Shown here: in pieces, positions 44,129-53,044 of the stretch | Numbering within the stretch: position 1 is the stretch's first letter | How the letters are laid out: the number at the start of each line of letters is the position of its first letter | Assembly: GCF_000379085.1 (NCBI RefSeq) | Contig: NZ_KB905379.1 | Location: 304,677-368,676, forward strand | Length of the DNA: 64,000 nucleotides | Direction of reading: 5' to 3' | Origin: Halomicrobium katesii DSM 19301 | GTDB taxonomy: Archaea > Halobacteriota > Halobacteria > Halobacteriales > Haloarculaceae | Notes under the pieces: generated by a model | The model's database searches: none | Seen by the model: the letters and a program-made list of their open reading frames with translations, nothing else | Told to the model about the DNA's origin: nothing | Program-made: the position numbers and the translations under genes

Positions 44129-44557
44129 ATGTCCGAGCTGCCAGACGACTTTCCCGAGTGGCTCACGGCGGAGCGCCACGCCCACTACACCCGGCCGCCG
44201 ACGCTCGCCTACCAGCTCTCTCGCGCGTACCCGAACATCGACACCGAGTCCGAGCTCTACCGCGCGGCCCACCGGGACATCGTCCGCCAGCACGAGGCCG
44301 GCACGACTCCGGAACAGATCTTCTCGAACTTCCTGTCGACGGTCCGCGACGCCGGCGGCGTGGTGCCGGTCGCGCTGGTCGACCGCCCCGGCGGCGATCG
44401 GCTCGTCGCCGACCCTGGCGGCGACACGCTGCTGGAGTTCGGTCTCGACGACGACGATTTCATGGAGTTTCGGGAGCTCTCTCGGAACGATTTCGACGAC
44501 ATGACCCGCGAGGAGCTGATCGATCTCCTCGTCTCGCTTCAAGACGCCGTCGAGTGA
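44129..44557 (+). CDS. Conserved haloarchaeal protein of unknown function
   Basis: This 142-residue acidic protein is predicted alpha-helical at both ends, with a short beta segment in the middle (GGVVPVALVDRPGGDRLVAD). SELPDDFPEWLTAERHAHYTRPP opens the protein. No catalytic motif is recognised. Lying between purK and purE, 50 bases before purE, it is probably co-transcribed with purE; a role in purine synthesis is only a guess. Confidence 0.7.
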   Translation: MSELPDDFPEWLTAERHAHYTRPPTLAYQLSRAYPNIDTESELYRAAHRDIVRQHEAGTTPEQIFSNFLSTVRDAGGVVPVALVDRPGGDRLVADPGGDTLLEFGLDDDDFMEFRELSRNDFDDMTREELIDLLVSLQDAVE

Positions 44558-44607
44558 CCGGCGACGGATCGCCCACACTTACGGCCCAGCGGGACGGAGA
44601 GGCGTTC

Positions 44608-45264
44608 ATGACAGACTCGGAGAGCGTGCAGTCGCTGATCGACCAGCTCCGCGAGGAAGCCGAGATGGACCGTCCGAACGAGGCGACCCCCGACGTGGGA
44701 ATCGTCATGGGCTCGGACTCGGACCTGGCGACGATGGCCGGCGGCAAGGGAAAGCGTCCGGGTGCCTACGCTGCCCTCGCCGAGGAACTGGGCTTTGCCG
44801 AACAGACCGACTTCACCGACGCGCCCGAGGCTCGCTTTACGTTCGAGAGCTTCGTCGTCTCGGCCCACCGGACGCCGGAACTGATGTACGCCTACGCCGA
44901 GACGGCCGAGGCCCGCGGTCTCGATGTCGTCATCGCGGGCGCGGGCGGGAAGAGCGCGGACCTCCCGAACATGACCGCCTCGATCGCCTACCCGCTGCCG
45001 GTGATCGGCGTTCCGGTCCAGGAGAAGTCCGTCGACAGCGTGATCGGGATGCCACAGGGCGCGCCGATCACGGCCGTCGACGCCGGCAAGTCGTTCAACG
45101 CCGCTCTCACCGCGGCGCAGATCCTCTCGCGGAAACACCCCGAACTTCGCGAGCGCCTGCAGGGGTACCACGACGAGCTACAGGACGAGGTCGGCACGGT
45201 GTCTCGCGATCTGCACGAACTCGGGACGCCGGAGTTCAAATCGACGTACTGGGACGGGGAGTAG
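44608..45264 (+). CDS. purE: N5-carboxyaminoimidazole ribonucleotide mutase
   Basis: PurE converts N5-CAIR to CAIR. Class I signatures are IVMGSDSDLATM (near residue 33), VVSAHRTPELMY, IAGAGGKSADLPNMTAS and GVPVQ. The 218 residues exceed typical bacterial PurE (about 160-170) through a 30-residue N-terminal extension and an insert of about 25 residues between the SDSD and AHRTP motifs. ATG 44608 gives the extension; no later ATG precedes the MGSDSD motif in a better place. Confidence 0.93.
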   Translation: MTDSESVQSLIDQLREEAEMDRPNEATPDVGIVMGSDSDLATMAGGKGKRPGAYAALAEELGFAEQTDFTDAPEARFTFESFVVSAHRTPELMYAYAETAEARGLDVVIAGAGGKSADLPNMTASIAYPLPVIGVPVQEKSVDSVIGMPQGAPITAVDAGKSFNAALTAAQILSRKHPELRERLQGYHDELQDEVGTVSRDLHELGTPEFKSTYWDGE

Positions 45265-45356
45265 CCCGGCTGAGCCGGCTCTCGACGCGCTCCGAGCACC
45301 GACGCCCGGGCGTGGCTGTCGTAGGCCACTGGAATCCCCGGAAATCACAAGAATCA

Positions 45357-45368
45357 ACCCTTATATGC
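45357..45368 (+). promoter_or_regulatory. TATA box of the nuoABCDHI operon
   Basis: CCCTTATATGCC in a GC-rich gap, about 40-49 bases before ATG 45406. Transcription would start near 45390, giving a short leader that contains TAGGAG, a Shine-Dalgarno-like motif nine bases before the ATG. Confidence 0.55.
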
Positions 45369-45405
45369 CAGCGGTCGATAGTCACGAACGATAGGAGATT
45401 CCGGA

Positions 45406-45822
45406 ATGAGTAATCCATGGATTGCGATCGGCGCGCTCGCGCTCGTCGGCGTCCTGATTCCGTTGAGCATGATATCGGTATCGGCGCTGTTACGACCGAG
45501 CGTGCCCGAACAAGGCAAACGCGCCACCTACGAGAGCGGTGAAATTCCGACCGGCAGCAGCCAGCAGATCAGATTCAACATCCAGTACTACATGGTCGCG
45601 CTGCTGTTCGTCGTCTTCGACATCGAGACCGTCCTCATCTTCCCCTGGACGGTCATCTATCGGGACGCGGTCGGTGCCCTCGGCTACGAGCAGGTGCTGT
45701 TCCCCATGCTTCTGTTCCTCGGGGTCCTGGTCGCGGGGCTCGCCTGGGCGTGGCGCAACGGCGCTGTACAGTGGGTCAAAAGCCCGCGGGCAACTCGGCA
45801 ACTGAGTACGAACAATGAGTAG
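45406..45822 (+). CDS. nuoA: NADH-quinone oxidoreductase-like subunit A
   Basis: NuoA is a membrane subunit near the quinone site. The 138-residue protein has three membrane helices and the conserved cytoplasmic loop with YESGEIPTGSSQQIRFNIQYY and FVVFDIETVLIFPW. It opens the complex I operon and overlaps nuoB by eight bases. The last 20 residues are a polar haloarchaeal tail. Confidence 0.94.
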   Translation: MSNPWIAIGALALVGVLIPLSMISVSALLRPSVPEQGKRATYESGEIPTGSSQQIRFNIQYYMVALLFVVFDIETVLIFPWTVIYRDAVGALGYEQVLFPMLLFLGVLVAGLAWAWRNGAVQWVKSPRATRQLSTNNE

Positions 45823-46504
45823 TGACCAACCAACACCCGGCGACGCACAGTCTACACAGGAAGCCCGGATCGGGAGCGGTGCTGACGACCGCTTCAACTC
45901 CAAGCTTCGGGAGGCGTTCGGCTCGACGCCGTTCATCCTCACGAAGTTCGACAAGTTCATGAACTGGGTGCGGGGCTCCTCGATGTTCATGCTACAGTTC
46001 GGGATCGCCTGTTGCAGCATCGAGATGATGCACACCTACGCGGTCAAGCACGACCTCGACCGCTTCGGTGCCGGCGTCCCGCGCGCCTCGCCGCGACAGG
46101 CGGACGTGATCATCGTCCCCGGGACGATCGTCTCCAAGTTCGCCCCGCGGATGAAGCGGGTCTACGACCAGATGCCCGAGCCGAAGTTCGTCGTCTCGAT
46201 GGGATCGTGTACCATCTCTGGGGGCCCGTTCCAGGAAGGGTACAACGTCATCAAGGGTGCCGAGGAGGTCATCCCGGTGGACATCCACGTCCCCGGCTGC
46301 CCGCCCCGCCCCGAGGCGCTGATCTACGGCGTCGCGAAACTCCAGGAGCGGATCGCCAACGGCGAGTCCGCGCCGGTCACGGTCAAACCCTACGAGCTCG
46401 AACAGTTCGGCGACCTCGAACAGGACGAACTCGTCGACAAACTGGCCGCCGAGATCGACGAGGAGGACCTCGTGATGCGGTACAACTGGGCTGATTCGCC
46501 ATGA
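45815..46504 (+). CDS. nuoB: NADH-quinone oxidoreductase-like subunit B
   Basis: NuoB binds cluster N2, the last iron-sulfur cluster before quinone. Of 229 residues, the conserved core has GIACCSIEMMH with the two adjacent cysteines, MGSCTISGGPF and VPGCPPRPEAL, together the four N2 ligands. An acidic N-terminal tail of about 35 residues precedes it. A 7-codon mini-frame links its stop to nuoCD. Confidence 0.95.
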   Translation: MSSDQPTPGDAQSTQEARIGSGADDRFNSKLREAFGSTPFILTKFDKFMNWVRGSSMFMLQFGIACCSIEMMHTYAVKHDLDRFGAGVPRASPRQADVIIVPGTIVSKFAPRMKRVYDQMPEPKFVVSMGSCTISGGPFQEGYNVIKGAEEVIPVDIHVPGCPPRPEALIYGVAKLQERIANGESAPVTVKPYELEQFGDLEQDELVDKLAAEIDEEDLVMRYNWADSP

Positions 46505-46524
46505 CTCGGAGGTGTCTCGCATGA
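46501..46524 (+). other. Seven-codon bridging mini-ORF between nuoB and nuoCD
   Basis: ATG 46501 overlaps the nuoB TGA (46502-46504), and its own TGA (46522-46524) overlaps the nuoCD ATG (46521). The peptide would be MTRRCLA. It contains the GGAGGTG Shine-Dalgarno motif (46508-46514) for nuoCD, six bases before the ATG. It may pass terminating ribosomes along the operon; no expression evidence. Confidence 0.4.
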
Positions 46525-48203
46525 GTCTCGAAGAACCTGAACCGTCGACGCAGCTCGACGTCGGCGTCACGGACGACGGACTGGACTACGACCAGATCGA
46601 GGCGCTGATCGACGACTACGTCATCGGTCGCGAGAGCCACGTCAACGCTGAGGGGTTCGTCGTCCGACCCGACGACGTGCAGGCCGTGCTCTCGACCCTG
46701 AAGACCGAGGCCGGGTTCGACTTCTGTTCCTGTGTCACCGCACAGGAGTACCAGGACCGCTACGAATCGATCTACCACCTCAAAAAGTACGACGACCCGA
46801 CACAGGAAGTCAGCGTCGTCGTGCCCTCGCCGCGTGACGACCCGCACAACCAGTCCGGTGCCGACGTGTACGAGACCGCCGACTGGCACGAACGCGAGGC
46901 CTACGACCTCGTGGGGATCGAGTACGACGACCATCCGGATCTCCGCCGTATTCTCCTCCCCGAGACGTGGCAGGGTCACCCCCTCTCGCTGGACTACAAC
47001 CAGGACAAGCCCCAGATCGTCCCGCTGCGGGAACACGCGAACCCGCTGCAAGACGACAAGCGGAGCCCGAGCGACCCGGACACGATGTTCGTCAACATCG
47101 GGCCACACCACCCGGCGACTCACGGTGTGCTCCACATCAAGACCGCACTCGACGGCGAGCAGATCGCCGACCTCGAACCCGACATCGGCTACCTCCACCG
47201 CTGCGAGGAGCAGATGTGCCAGCAGGGGACCTATCGCCACCAGATCATGCCGTACCCGGACCGCTGGGACTACATCTCGGCCGGCCTGCTCAACGAGTGG
47301 GCCTACGCCCGCGCCGCCGAGGACCTGGCGGACATCGACGTGCCCGACTACGCCCAAGTCATCCGAACGATGGGCGCAGAGATGTCCCGGATCGCCGCAC
47401 ACATGCTCGCGGTGTCGACGTTCGCGCTGGACATCAACGGGGACTTCACCGCGACGTTCATGTACGGTATCCGCGACCGCGAGGTCGTCCAGAACCTCCT
47501 CGAAGACCTGACCGGCCAGCGGCTGATGTTCAACTACTTCCGGCTGGGCGGCGTTGCCTGGGACCTGCCAGAGCCCCGCGAGGAGTACTTCGAGAAGGTC
47601 CGTGACTTCGTCGACGGCCTCCCGGAGAAACTCACCGAGTATCACGACCTGCTGACGAACAACGAGATTCTCCAGATGCGGACCGTCGACACGGGGGTCC
47701 TGCCGCCGGAAGACGCCAAGAGCTACGGCGCGACGGGCCCGGTCGCACGCGGTTCCGGCATCGACTACGACCTCCGTCGCGACGACCCCTACGGCTACTA
47801 CGACGAACTCGACTGGGACGTCGTCACGGAGGACGGCTGTGACAACTTCTCGCGCCTGCTCGTCCGCATGCGCGAGGTCGAGGAGTCGGCCAAGATCATC
47901 GAGCAGTGCGTCGACCTGCTGGAAGACTGGCCCGAAGACGAGCGCGAGATTCAGGCCAACGTGCCCCGTACGCTGCGCCCGGACCCCGACCGCGAGATCT
48001 ACCGTGCGGTCGAGGGTGCGAAAGGCGAGCTGGGTATCTACATCCGCTCGGACGGCACCGACAAGCCGGCGCGGTTCAAGATCCGCAGCCCGTGTTTCAG
48101 CAACCTCCACACGCTGCCGACGATGTCGGAAGGCGAGTACATCCCTGACATGATCGCCTCGCTGGGCAGCCTCGACATCGTGCTCGGGGAGGTGGACCGG
48201 TAA
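46521..48203 (+). CDS. nuoCD: Fused NADH-quinone oxidoreductase-like subunits C and D
   Basis: Of 560 residues, the first about 175 are the NuoC domain (HEREAYDLVGIEYDDHPDLRRILLPETWQGHPL) and about 185-560 the NuoD domain (IGPHHPATHGVLHI, IGYLHRCEEQMC, TVDTGVLPPEDA, RSPCFSNLHTLP, GSLDIVLGEVDR). NuoD forms the quinone pocket with NuoB. The C-D fusion is common in haloarchaea. A strong GGAGGTG motif precedes ATG 46521. Its last base overlaps the nuoH start. Confidence 0.95.
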   Translation: MSLEEPEPSTQLDVGVTDDGLDYDQIEALIDDYVIGRESHVNAEGFVVRPDDVQAVLSTLKTEAGFDFCSCVTAQEYQDRYESIYHLKKYDDPTQEVSVVVPSPRDDPHNQSGADVYETADWHEREAYDLVGIEYDDHPDLRRILLPETWQGHPLSLDYNQDKPQIVPLREHANPLQDDKRSPSDPDTMFVNIGPHHPATHGVLHIKTALDGEQIADLEPDIGYLHRCEEQMCQQGTYRHQIMPYPDRWDYISAGLLNEWAYARAAEDLADIDVPDYAQVIRTMGAEMSRIAAHMLAVSTFALDINGDFTATFMYGIRDREVVQNLLEDLTGQRLMFNYFRLGGVAWDLPEPREEYFEKVRDFVDGLPEKLTEYHDLLTNNEILQMRTVDTGVLPPEDAKSYGATGPVARGSGIDYDLRRDDPYGYYDELDWDVVTEDGCDNFSRLLVRMREVEESAKIIEQCVDLLEDWPEDEREIQANVPRTLRPDPDREIYRAVEGAKGELGIYIRSDGTDKPARFKIRSPCFSNLHTLPTMSEGEYIPDMIASLGSLDIVLGEVDR

Positions 48204-49258
48204 TGCAATCCGAGACGCCGCTTCCCGACACGCTCGCGAACCTGCTCGGACTGGACCCGTCGAACCCGCTGGTCCTGTTCGTGATAGCGGTCGTCGCGTC
48301 CGGTGTGATCGCGTCTGGACTGCTCGCCCTGGTCGCCGTCTCGGGGATCTGGGGCAAGCGGAAGATCACGGCAGCGTTCACCGACCGGATCGCTGTCAAC
48401 CGACACGGGCCGGCGGGCATCCTGATCATCCCGGCAGACGCGCTCCGGCTCCTCTCGAAGGAACTGATCGTTCCGGAGGGCGTCGACCGTCCGGCCTGGG
48501 ACCTGGGGCCGCTCATCATGGTCTTCTCGGCGCTGGCCGGCTTCGCCGTCATCCCTATGGGGAACGGCATCCAGATCGCCGACCCGGAGACGGGACTGGC
48601 CTACGTGTTCGCGATGGCGTCTGTCGCCTCGCTCGGGCTCGTGATGGCCGGCTACTCGTCGAACAACAAGTACTCGTTCCTCGGGGGACTGCGCGCGGTC
48701 GCACAGAACCTCGCCTACGAGATTCCGCTGATCCTGACGGGGATGTCCGTGGCGCTTTTCGCCGGGACGCTCCGCCTGAGCGAGATCGTCGCGGCCCAGA
48801 GCACGGCGCTGTTCAGCCTCGGCGGCCTCGCGATCCCGTCGTGGTACGCGTTCGTCAACCCCTTCGCGTTCGTGCTGTTCATGGTCGCGAACCTCGCGGA
48901 GGTCGGACGGAACCCGTTCGACATTCCCGAAGCGCCGACCGAGATCGTCGCCGGGTGGCAGACCGAGTACTCCTCGGTGTACTTCGTGCTCGCGTACCTC
49001 TCGGAGTTCATCCACATCTTCCTCGGCGGTGCGATCATCGCGACGATCTTCCTGGGCGGGCCGGCCGGCCCGGTGTTGCCGGGTATCGTCTGGTTCCTGA
49101 TCAAGATCGTCGGGATCTACCTGTTCACCCAGTGGGCGCGTTCCGCGATCCCACGGGTCCGGATCGACCAGCTCATCGAGATCGGCTGGAAGGGCCTGCT
49201 TGTGCTGGCCTTCGCGAACCTGCTCCTGACGGCCGGGATCGTCGGGGTGATCGCCTGA
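48203..49258 (+). CDS. nuoH: NADH-quinone oxidoreductase-like subunit H
   Basis: NuoH forms the quinone chamber roof and the first proton channel. The 351-residue protein has about eight membrane helices. Conserved parts are NRHGPAGILIIPADALRLLSKE, AYEIPLILTGMSV, EVGRNPFDIPEAPTEIVAGWQTEYS and PRVRIDQLIEIGWK, each with the charged residues of the E-channel. It is coupled at both ends by overlapping codons. Confidence 0.94.
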   Translation: MQSETPLPDTLANLLGLDPSNPLVLFVIAVVASGVIASGLLALVAVSGIWGKRKITAAFTDRIAVNRHGPAGILIIPADALRLLSKELIVPEGVDRPAWDLGPLIMVFSALAGFAVIPMGNGIQIADPETGLAYVFAMASVASLGLVMAGYSSNNKYSFLGGLRAVAQNLAYEIPLILTGMSVALFAGTLRLSEIVAAQSTALFSLGGLAIPSWYAFVNPFAFVLFMVANLAEVGRNPFDIPEAPTEIVAGWQTEYSSVYFVLAYLSEFIHIFLGGAIIATIFLGGPAGPVLPGIVWFLIKIVGIYLFTQWARSAIPRVRIDQLIEIGWKGLLVLAFANLLLTAGIVGVIA

Positions 49259-49296
49259 TGAACGCGACGACCACAACCCGAGGTGACCTGCTATGA
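49258..49296 (+). other. Twelve-codon bridging mini-ORF between nuoH and nuoI
   Basis: ATG 49258 shares a base with the nuoH TGA (49256-49258), and its TGA (49294-49296) overlaps the nuoI ATG (49293). The peptide would be MNATTTTRGDLL. It carries GAGGTGA (49280-49286), the Shine-Dalgarno motif of nuoI. Same design as the nuoB/nuoCD junction. Confidence 0.4.
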
Positions 49297-49754
49297 TCGG
49301 AATCCTGAAATCGATGGCAACGACGATGAAGCACGCGCTGGACGGCGAGACCTTCACGGTCTCGTACCCCGAAGAGGTACCCGAAGTGAGCCCGCGCTTC
49401 CGCGGTGTTCACAAGTTCAGCCAGGAGCGGTGTATCTGGTGTCGCCAGTGCGAGAACGTCTGTCCGAACAACACGATCCAGATCGTCACCGACGACCAGC
49501 GAAACGGCGAACAGTACAACCTCCACATCGGGCAGTGTATCTACTGCCGACTCTGCGAGGAGGTCTGTCCGGTCGACGCCATCCTGCTGACCCAGAACTT
49601 CGAGTTCACGGCCGACACCAAAGACGAGTTCGCCTACAACAAAGAGCAGCTGAAGAACGTCCCGTGGTACAAGGACATCGATCCGCTGCAGTCGCGTGAA
49701 CCCGACCGCGGCGCGTGGATCGGCGAGGGCGACGGCGAAGTCGACTATCAGTAA
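49293..49754 (+). CDS. nuoI: NADH-quinone oxidoreductase-like subunit I
   Basis: NuoI is an 8Fe ferredoxin-like subunit (clusters N6a/N6b). The 153-residue protein has two complete motifs, CIWCRQCENVCP and CIYCRLCEEVCP. Complex I here lacks NuoE, F and G, so a donor such as ferredoxin or F420H2-linked protein must deliver electrons to NuoI (inference from haloarchaeal knowledge). A hairpin 10 bases after the stop may mark the end of the first transcription unit. Confidence 0.95.
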   Translation: MIGILKSMATTMKHALDGETFTVSYPEEVPEVSPRFRGVHKFSQERCIWCRQCENVCPNNTIQIVTDDQRNGEQYNLHIGQCIYCRLCEEVCPVDAILLTQNFEFTADTKDEFAYNKEQLKNVPWYKDIDPLQSREPDRGAWIGEGDGEVDYQ

Positions 49755-50075
49755 ACAGTCGTCTCCGGCGACCGCGTCGCCGGCTCACTCGCTCAACCGA
49801 AGTTCAGGGCTTCTTTTCACACTGCCAGAGAACCCGTTCGAGCGCGTCGGCGACGAACCTGATCGCAGACTCTTTGGCAGGCGGTCGTCGCGCGCGCTGC
49901 GCACCGGCCGCGGATTCGCAGAGACTGGTCGCCGGGCCAGACCACTATCCTGTGGGGCTTTCTCCCTCACTCGGCAACATTCTCCGGCAATTGCTGTCAG
50001 CGAGTGCCAAACCGGCCGTGTTCTGACGAACGGAAAGAGGAATCTTCAAAAGCGCGCCGGCAAGACTGTGCAACA
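49755..50075. other. Gene-free gap inside the nuo cluster with hairpin and T-run
   Basis: This 321-base gap holds no credible gene. A perfect 8-bp hairpin (CCGGCGAC 49765-49772, GTCGCCGG 49776-49783) follows nuoI, then a pyrimidine/T-rich CTTCTTTT near 49811, resembling a terminator. Near the right end, CTTCAAAAG (about 50043-50052) could be a TATA-like promoter for nuoJ1 at 50076, so nuoJ-N may be a separate unit. Confidence 0.4.
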
Positions 50076-50348
50076 ATGATGGGACTGTACGAGACAATAG
50101 CGTTCGTGCTGTTCGCAGTGGTTACCATTGCGAGCAGCTGGGGCGTCGTGCTCGTCCGCGACGTCTGGCACTCGGCGCTGTTACTGGGCGTGGCGTTACT
50201 GAGCGTCGCGGTCCACTACCTCATGCTCAGGGCCGAGTTCGTCGCCGCGATGCAGATCCTCGTCTACGTCGGCGGGGTTCTGATCCTGATCACGTTCGCG
50301 GTGATGCTCACGCGCAAAGACGAGAGCGTCGTCGAGGTGGGGGCATGA
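50076..50348 (+). CDS. nuoJ1: NADH-quinone oxidoreductase-like subunit J, N-terminal part
   Basis: This 90-residue protein has three membrane helices (IAFVLFAVVTIASSWGVVLV; SALLLGVALLSVAVHYLML; ILVYVGGVLILITFAVML) and corresponds to the first half of a normal NuoJ, including the VGGVLILITFAVM signature. ATG 50079 is an alternative start. It overlaps nuoJ2 by four bases. A split NuoJ is usual in haloarchaea. Confidence 0.9.
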   Translation: MMGLYETIAFVLFAVVTIASSWGVVLVRDVWHSALLLGVALLSVAVHYLMLRAEFVAAMQILVYVGGVLILITFAVMLTRKDESVVEVGA

Positions 50349-50668
50349 GCCGTCCACGGCTCCACACCGGCACTTCCCTGTGGCCCGGGCTGGCGGCGGT
50401 CGCGCTCTTTGGCGTCCTCGCGGCGGCGTTCCTCGGGGCGTCGCTGCCGGAGCCCGCTGGCTTCGGGGCCGACGCACAGATCGTCAAGAGCATCGGGGCG
50501 GCGATGTTCAACATCGACCCGACGGCGATCATGGACGAGGGTGCGGTCCCGAGTGAGGGCTTCCTCGCGTTGTTCCTCATCATCGCCGTGGTGCTCGACG
50601 CGGCCCTCGACGGCGCGCTGATGCTCGCCGAACGCGACGAGGACCACTCCGGAGGTGAGAGCCGATGA
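50345..50668 (+). CDS. nuoJ2: NADH-quinone oxidoreductase-like subunit J, C-terminal part
   Basis: This 107-residue protein has two membrane helices (near 14-34 and 72-92), equivalent to the C-terminal helices of NuoJ. Sequence conservation is low, so identity rests on position between nuoJ1 and nuoK and on the helix pattern. The GGAGGTGA at its 3' end (50651-50658) is the ribosome site of nuoK. Confidence 0.82.
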   Translation: MSRPRLHTGTSLWPGLAAVALFGVLAAAFLGASLPEPAGFGADAQIVKSIGAAMFNIDPTAIMDEGAVPSEGFLALFLIIAVVLDAALDGALMLAERDEDHSGGESR

Positions 50669-50967
50669 TCCCCACGCAGTACTATCTGTTGCTCTCGGCC
50701 GCGGTCTTCTGTATCGGGATCTTCGGCGTCCTCACCCGCCGGAACGCGCTCATCTTCCTGATGTCCGTCGAGTTGATCCTCAACGCCGCCAACATCAATC
50801 TCGTGGCGTTCTCGTTTCAGTACGGGAACCTCTCCGGGCAGGTCTTCGCCCTCTTCGCGATGGGGCTGGCGGCCGCGGAGGTCGCCGTCGGGCTCGGGAT
50901 CGTCCTCGTGCTGTACCGCAACTTCTCGGACATCGACGTGACCGAGGCGACGACAATGAGGTGGTAA
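50665..50967 (+). CDS. nuoK: NADH-quinone oxidoreductase-like subunit K
   Basis: This 100-residue protein has three membrane helices and the NuoK signature FGVLTRRNALIFLMSVELILNAANINLVAF, with the conserved Glu in SVELILNAAN. It overlaps nuoJ2 by four bases. GGAGGTGA lies six bases before ATG 50665. Confidence 0.95.
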   Translation: MIPTQYYLLLSAAVFCIGIFGVLTRRNALIFLMSVELILNAANINLVAFSFQYGNLSGQVFALFAMGLAAAEVAVGLGIVLVLYRNFSDIDVTEATTMRW

Positions 50968-50968
50968 C

Positions 50969-53044
50969 ATGACTGCATTCGACTACGCACCCGCGATCGC
51001 GTTGCTTCCGTTCGTATCGTTCCTCGTCGCGCTGTTCGGCGGGCAGTACCTCCCGAAGAAGGGGGCCCTGGCCGGGATCGCAGCCACGGCCGGTTCGCTC
51101 GTGCTGTCGGCGTGGGTCGCGCTGACCGTCGCCGGGGGCCAGACGTACAACGAGGCGCTGTACACCTTCACGGCTGGGCTGGAGACGTTCGATCTCCACC
51201 TGGGAATCCTCATCGATCCGCTGACGGCGCTGATGCTGTTGATCGTCTCCTTTATCGCCCTGCTCGTCCACGTCTTCTCGCTTGGCTACATGAACGACGA
51301 GGGCGAGACGGGCCTCCCACGCTACTACGCCGGGCTGGGGCTGTTCACGGCGAGCATGCTCGGGTTCGTCTACGCCGACAACATCCTGATGGCGTTCATG
51401 TTCTTCGAGCTGGTCGGGCTCTGTTCGTACCTCCTGATCGGCTTCAACTTCCGGGAAGCAGGCCCGCCGAGCGCCGCCAAGAAGGCGTTCCTGGTCACTC
51501 GCTTCGGTGACTACTTCTTCCTCATCGGCGTCGTCGGCATCTTCGTCACCTTCGCGGGTGCGACCCAGACGCCGGGCCTGTTCGCCGGTGAGGGCTCGTT
51601 CCCGGTCGTCGCGGAACACGCGATCGTCGACGGCGCGACCGAGGGGCTGAACACCTTCGGCTTCGAGCCCCAGACCTGGTTCACGATCCTCGGACTGCTC
51701 GTGCTCGGCGGCGTGATGGGCAAGTCGGCCCAGTTCCCGCTGCACACGTGGCTGCCCGACGCGATGGAAGGCCCGACGCCGGTCTCGGCGCTGATCCACG
51801 CGGCGACGATGGTCGCGGCGGGTGTCTACCTCGTCGCTCGGATGTACGGCTTCTACGCGCTGACGCCGACGACGCTCGCGGTGATCGCGCTCGTCGGCGG
51901 CTTCACGGCCCTGTTCGCGGCGACGATGGGCGTCGTCAAGCAGGAACTCAAGCAGGTGCTGGCGTACTCGACGATCTCGCAGTACGGATACATGATGCTC
52001 GCGCTGGGGTCGGGTGGCTACATCGCCGCCGTCTTCCACCTGACCACCCACGCGGTGTTCAAGGCGCTCCTGTTCCTCGGTGCCGGTGCGGTGATCATCG
52101 CGATGCACCACGAGGAGAACATGTGGGAGATGGGCGGTCTCAAGGACAAGATGCCCGTCACCTACTACACGTTCCTCGCGGGCTCGCTCGCGCTGGCGGG
52201 CATCGTTCCGTTCGCCGGCTTCTGGTCGAAAGACGAGGTGCTGTACGAGGCCCTGATACACGGGTTCGGGACCGAGGGCGGTCTCGGCACCGTGTTCCTC
52301 GTCGCGTACGCGATGGGACTGCTGGCCGTCTTCTTCACCGGCTTCTACACCTTCCGGATGGTCTACCTGACCTTCCACGGCGAGGCCCGGACCGAGACGG
52401 CCAAGAAGCCCCACGGCGTTCGCTGGAACGTCAAGGGGCCGCTGGCCGTGCTGGGCATTCTCGCGACGACGATCGGCTTCGTCAACCTCGCCCCGGTCAA
52501 GAAGCTCACCGGCCTCGAGGTCGACTTCCTCCACAAGTGGCTGCTCGGTGCGGAAGGATCCGGCTGGGAGGCACTGCTAACCGGCTACGAGCACTACGAA
52601 CACGTACTCCACGACGGGCCGGCACACGTCCTCGTCGGTGAGCCACTCGGCGCGACGGGGACGCTGATCGCTTCCGCACTGCTCTCGCTGGGGCTCGCGG
52701 TCGCTGGCGTCCTCGCCGCGCGCTCGCTGTACAAGGTGCCCGAACCGGTCGAACACACGGACAAACTCGGCTCGATCAAGACGCTGCTCATGCACAACTA
52801 CTACCAAGACGAGTATCAGGTCTGGCTCGCGACGGGGTTCACCTACCCGCTCTCACGGGCCGCAGACAAGTTCGATCAGGGCGTGATCGACGGCGTCGTC
52901 AACGGAATTAGCAGCGTCAGTCTGTTCTCGGGCAGCCGCGTTCGCCGCCTCCAGACTGGCGTCGTCACCAACTACGCGCTGTTCATCACGATCGCACTGG
53001 TCGTGTTACTGGTCGTCTTCGGCCTCACTGGGGGGTGGTTCTAG
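50969..53044 (+). CDS. nuoL: NADH-quinone oxidoreductase-like subunit L
   Basis: NuoL is the largest antiporter-like proton-pumping subunit. The 691-residue protein has about 16 membrane helices. Signatures are FFELVGLCSYLLIGF with the key Glu, KSAQFPLHTWLPDAMEGPTPVSALIHAATMV with its Lys, and VLAYSTISQYGYMMLALG. The C-terminal lateral helix region is present. GAGGTGG precedes the ATG by four bases. Confidence 0.95.
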   Translation: MTAFDYAPAIALLPFVSFLVALFGGQYLPKKGALAGIAATAGSLVLSAWVALTVAGGQTYNEALYTFTAGLETFDLHLGILIDPLTALMLLIVSFIALLVHVFSLGYMNDEGETGLPRYYAGLGLFTASMLGFVYADNILMAFMFFELVGLCSYLLIGFNFREAGPPSAAKKAFLVTRFGDYFFLIGVVGIFVTFAGATQTPGLFAGEGSFPVVAEHAIVDGATEGLNTFGFEPQTWFTILGLLVLGGVMGKSAQFPLHTWLPDAMEGPTPVSALIHAATMVAAGVYLVARMYGFYALTPTTLAVIALVGGFTALFAATMGVVKQELKQVLAYSTISQYGYMMLALGSGGYIAAVFHLTTHAVFKALLFLGAGAVIIAMHHEENMWEMGGLKDKMPVTYYTFLAGSLALAGIVPFAGFWSKDEVLYEALIHGFGTEGGLGTVFLVAYAMGLLAVFFTGFYTFRMVYLTFHGEARTETAKKPHGVRWNVKGPLAVLGILATTIGFVNLAPVKKLTGLEVDFLHKWLLGAEGSGWEALLTGYEHYEHVLHDGPAHVLVGEPLGATGTLIASALLSLGLAVAGVLAARSLYKVPEPVEHTDKLGSIKTLLMHNYYQDEYQVWLATGFTYPLSRAADKFDQGVIDGVVNGISSVSLFSGSRVRRLQTGVVTNYALFITIALVVLLVVFGLTGGWF

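Noticed and set aside
46383-48110. 575-codon minus-strand frame opposite nuoCD
   Set aside because: Val/Arg/Asp-rich mirror of a clearly conserved gene; no motif of its own.
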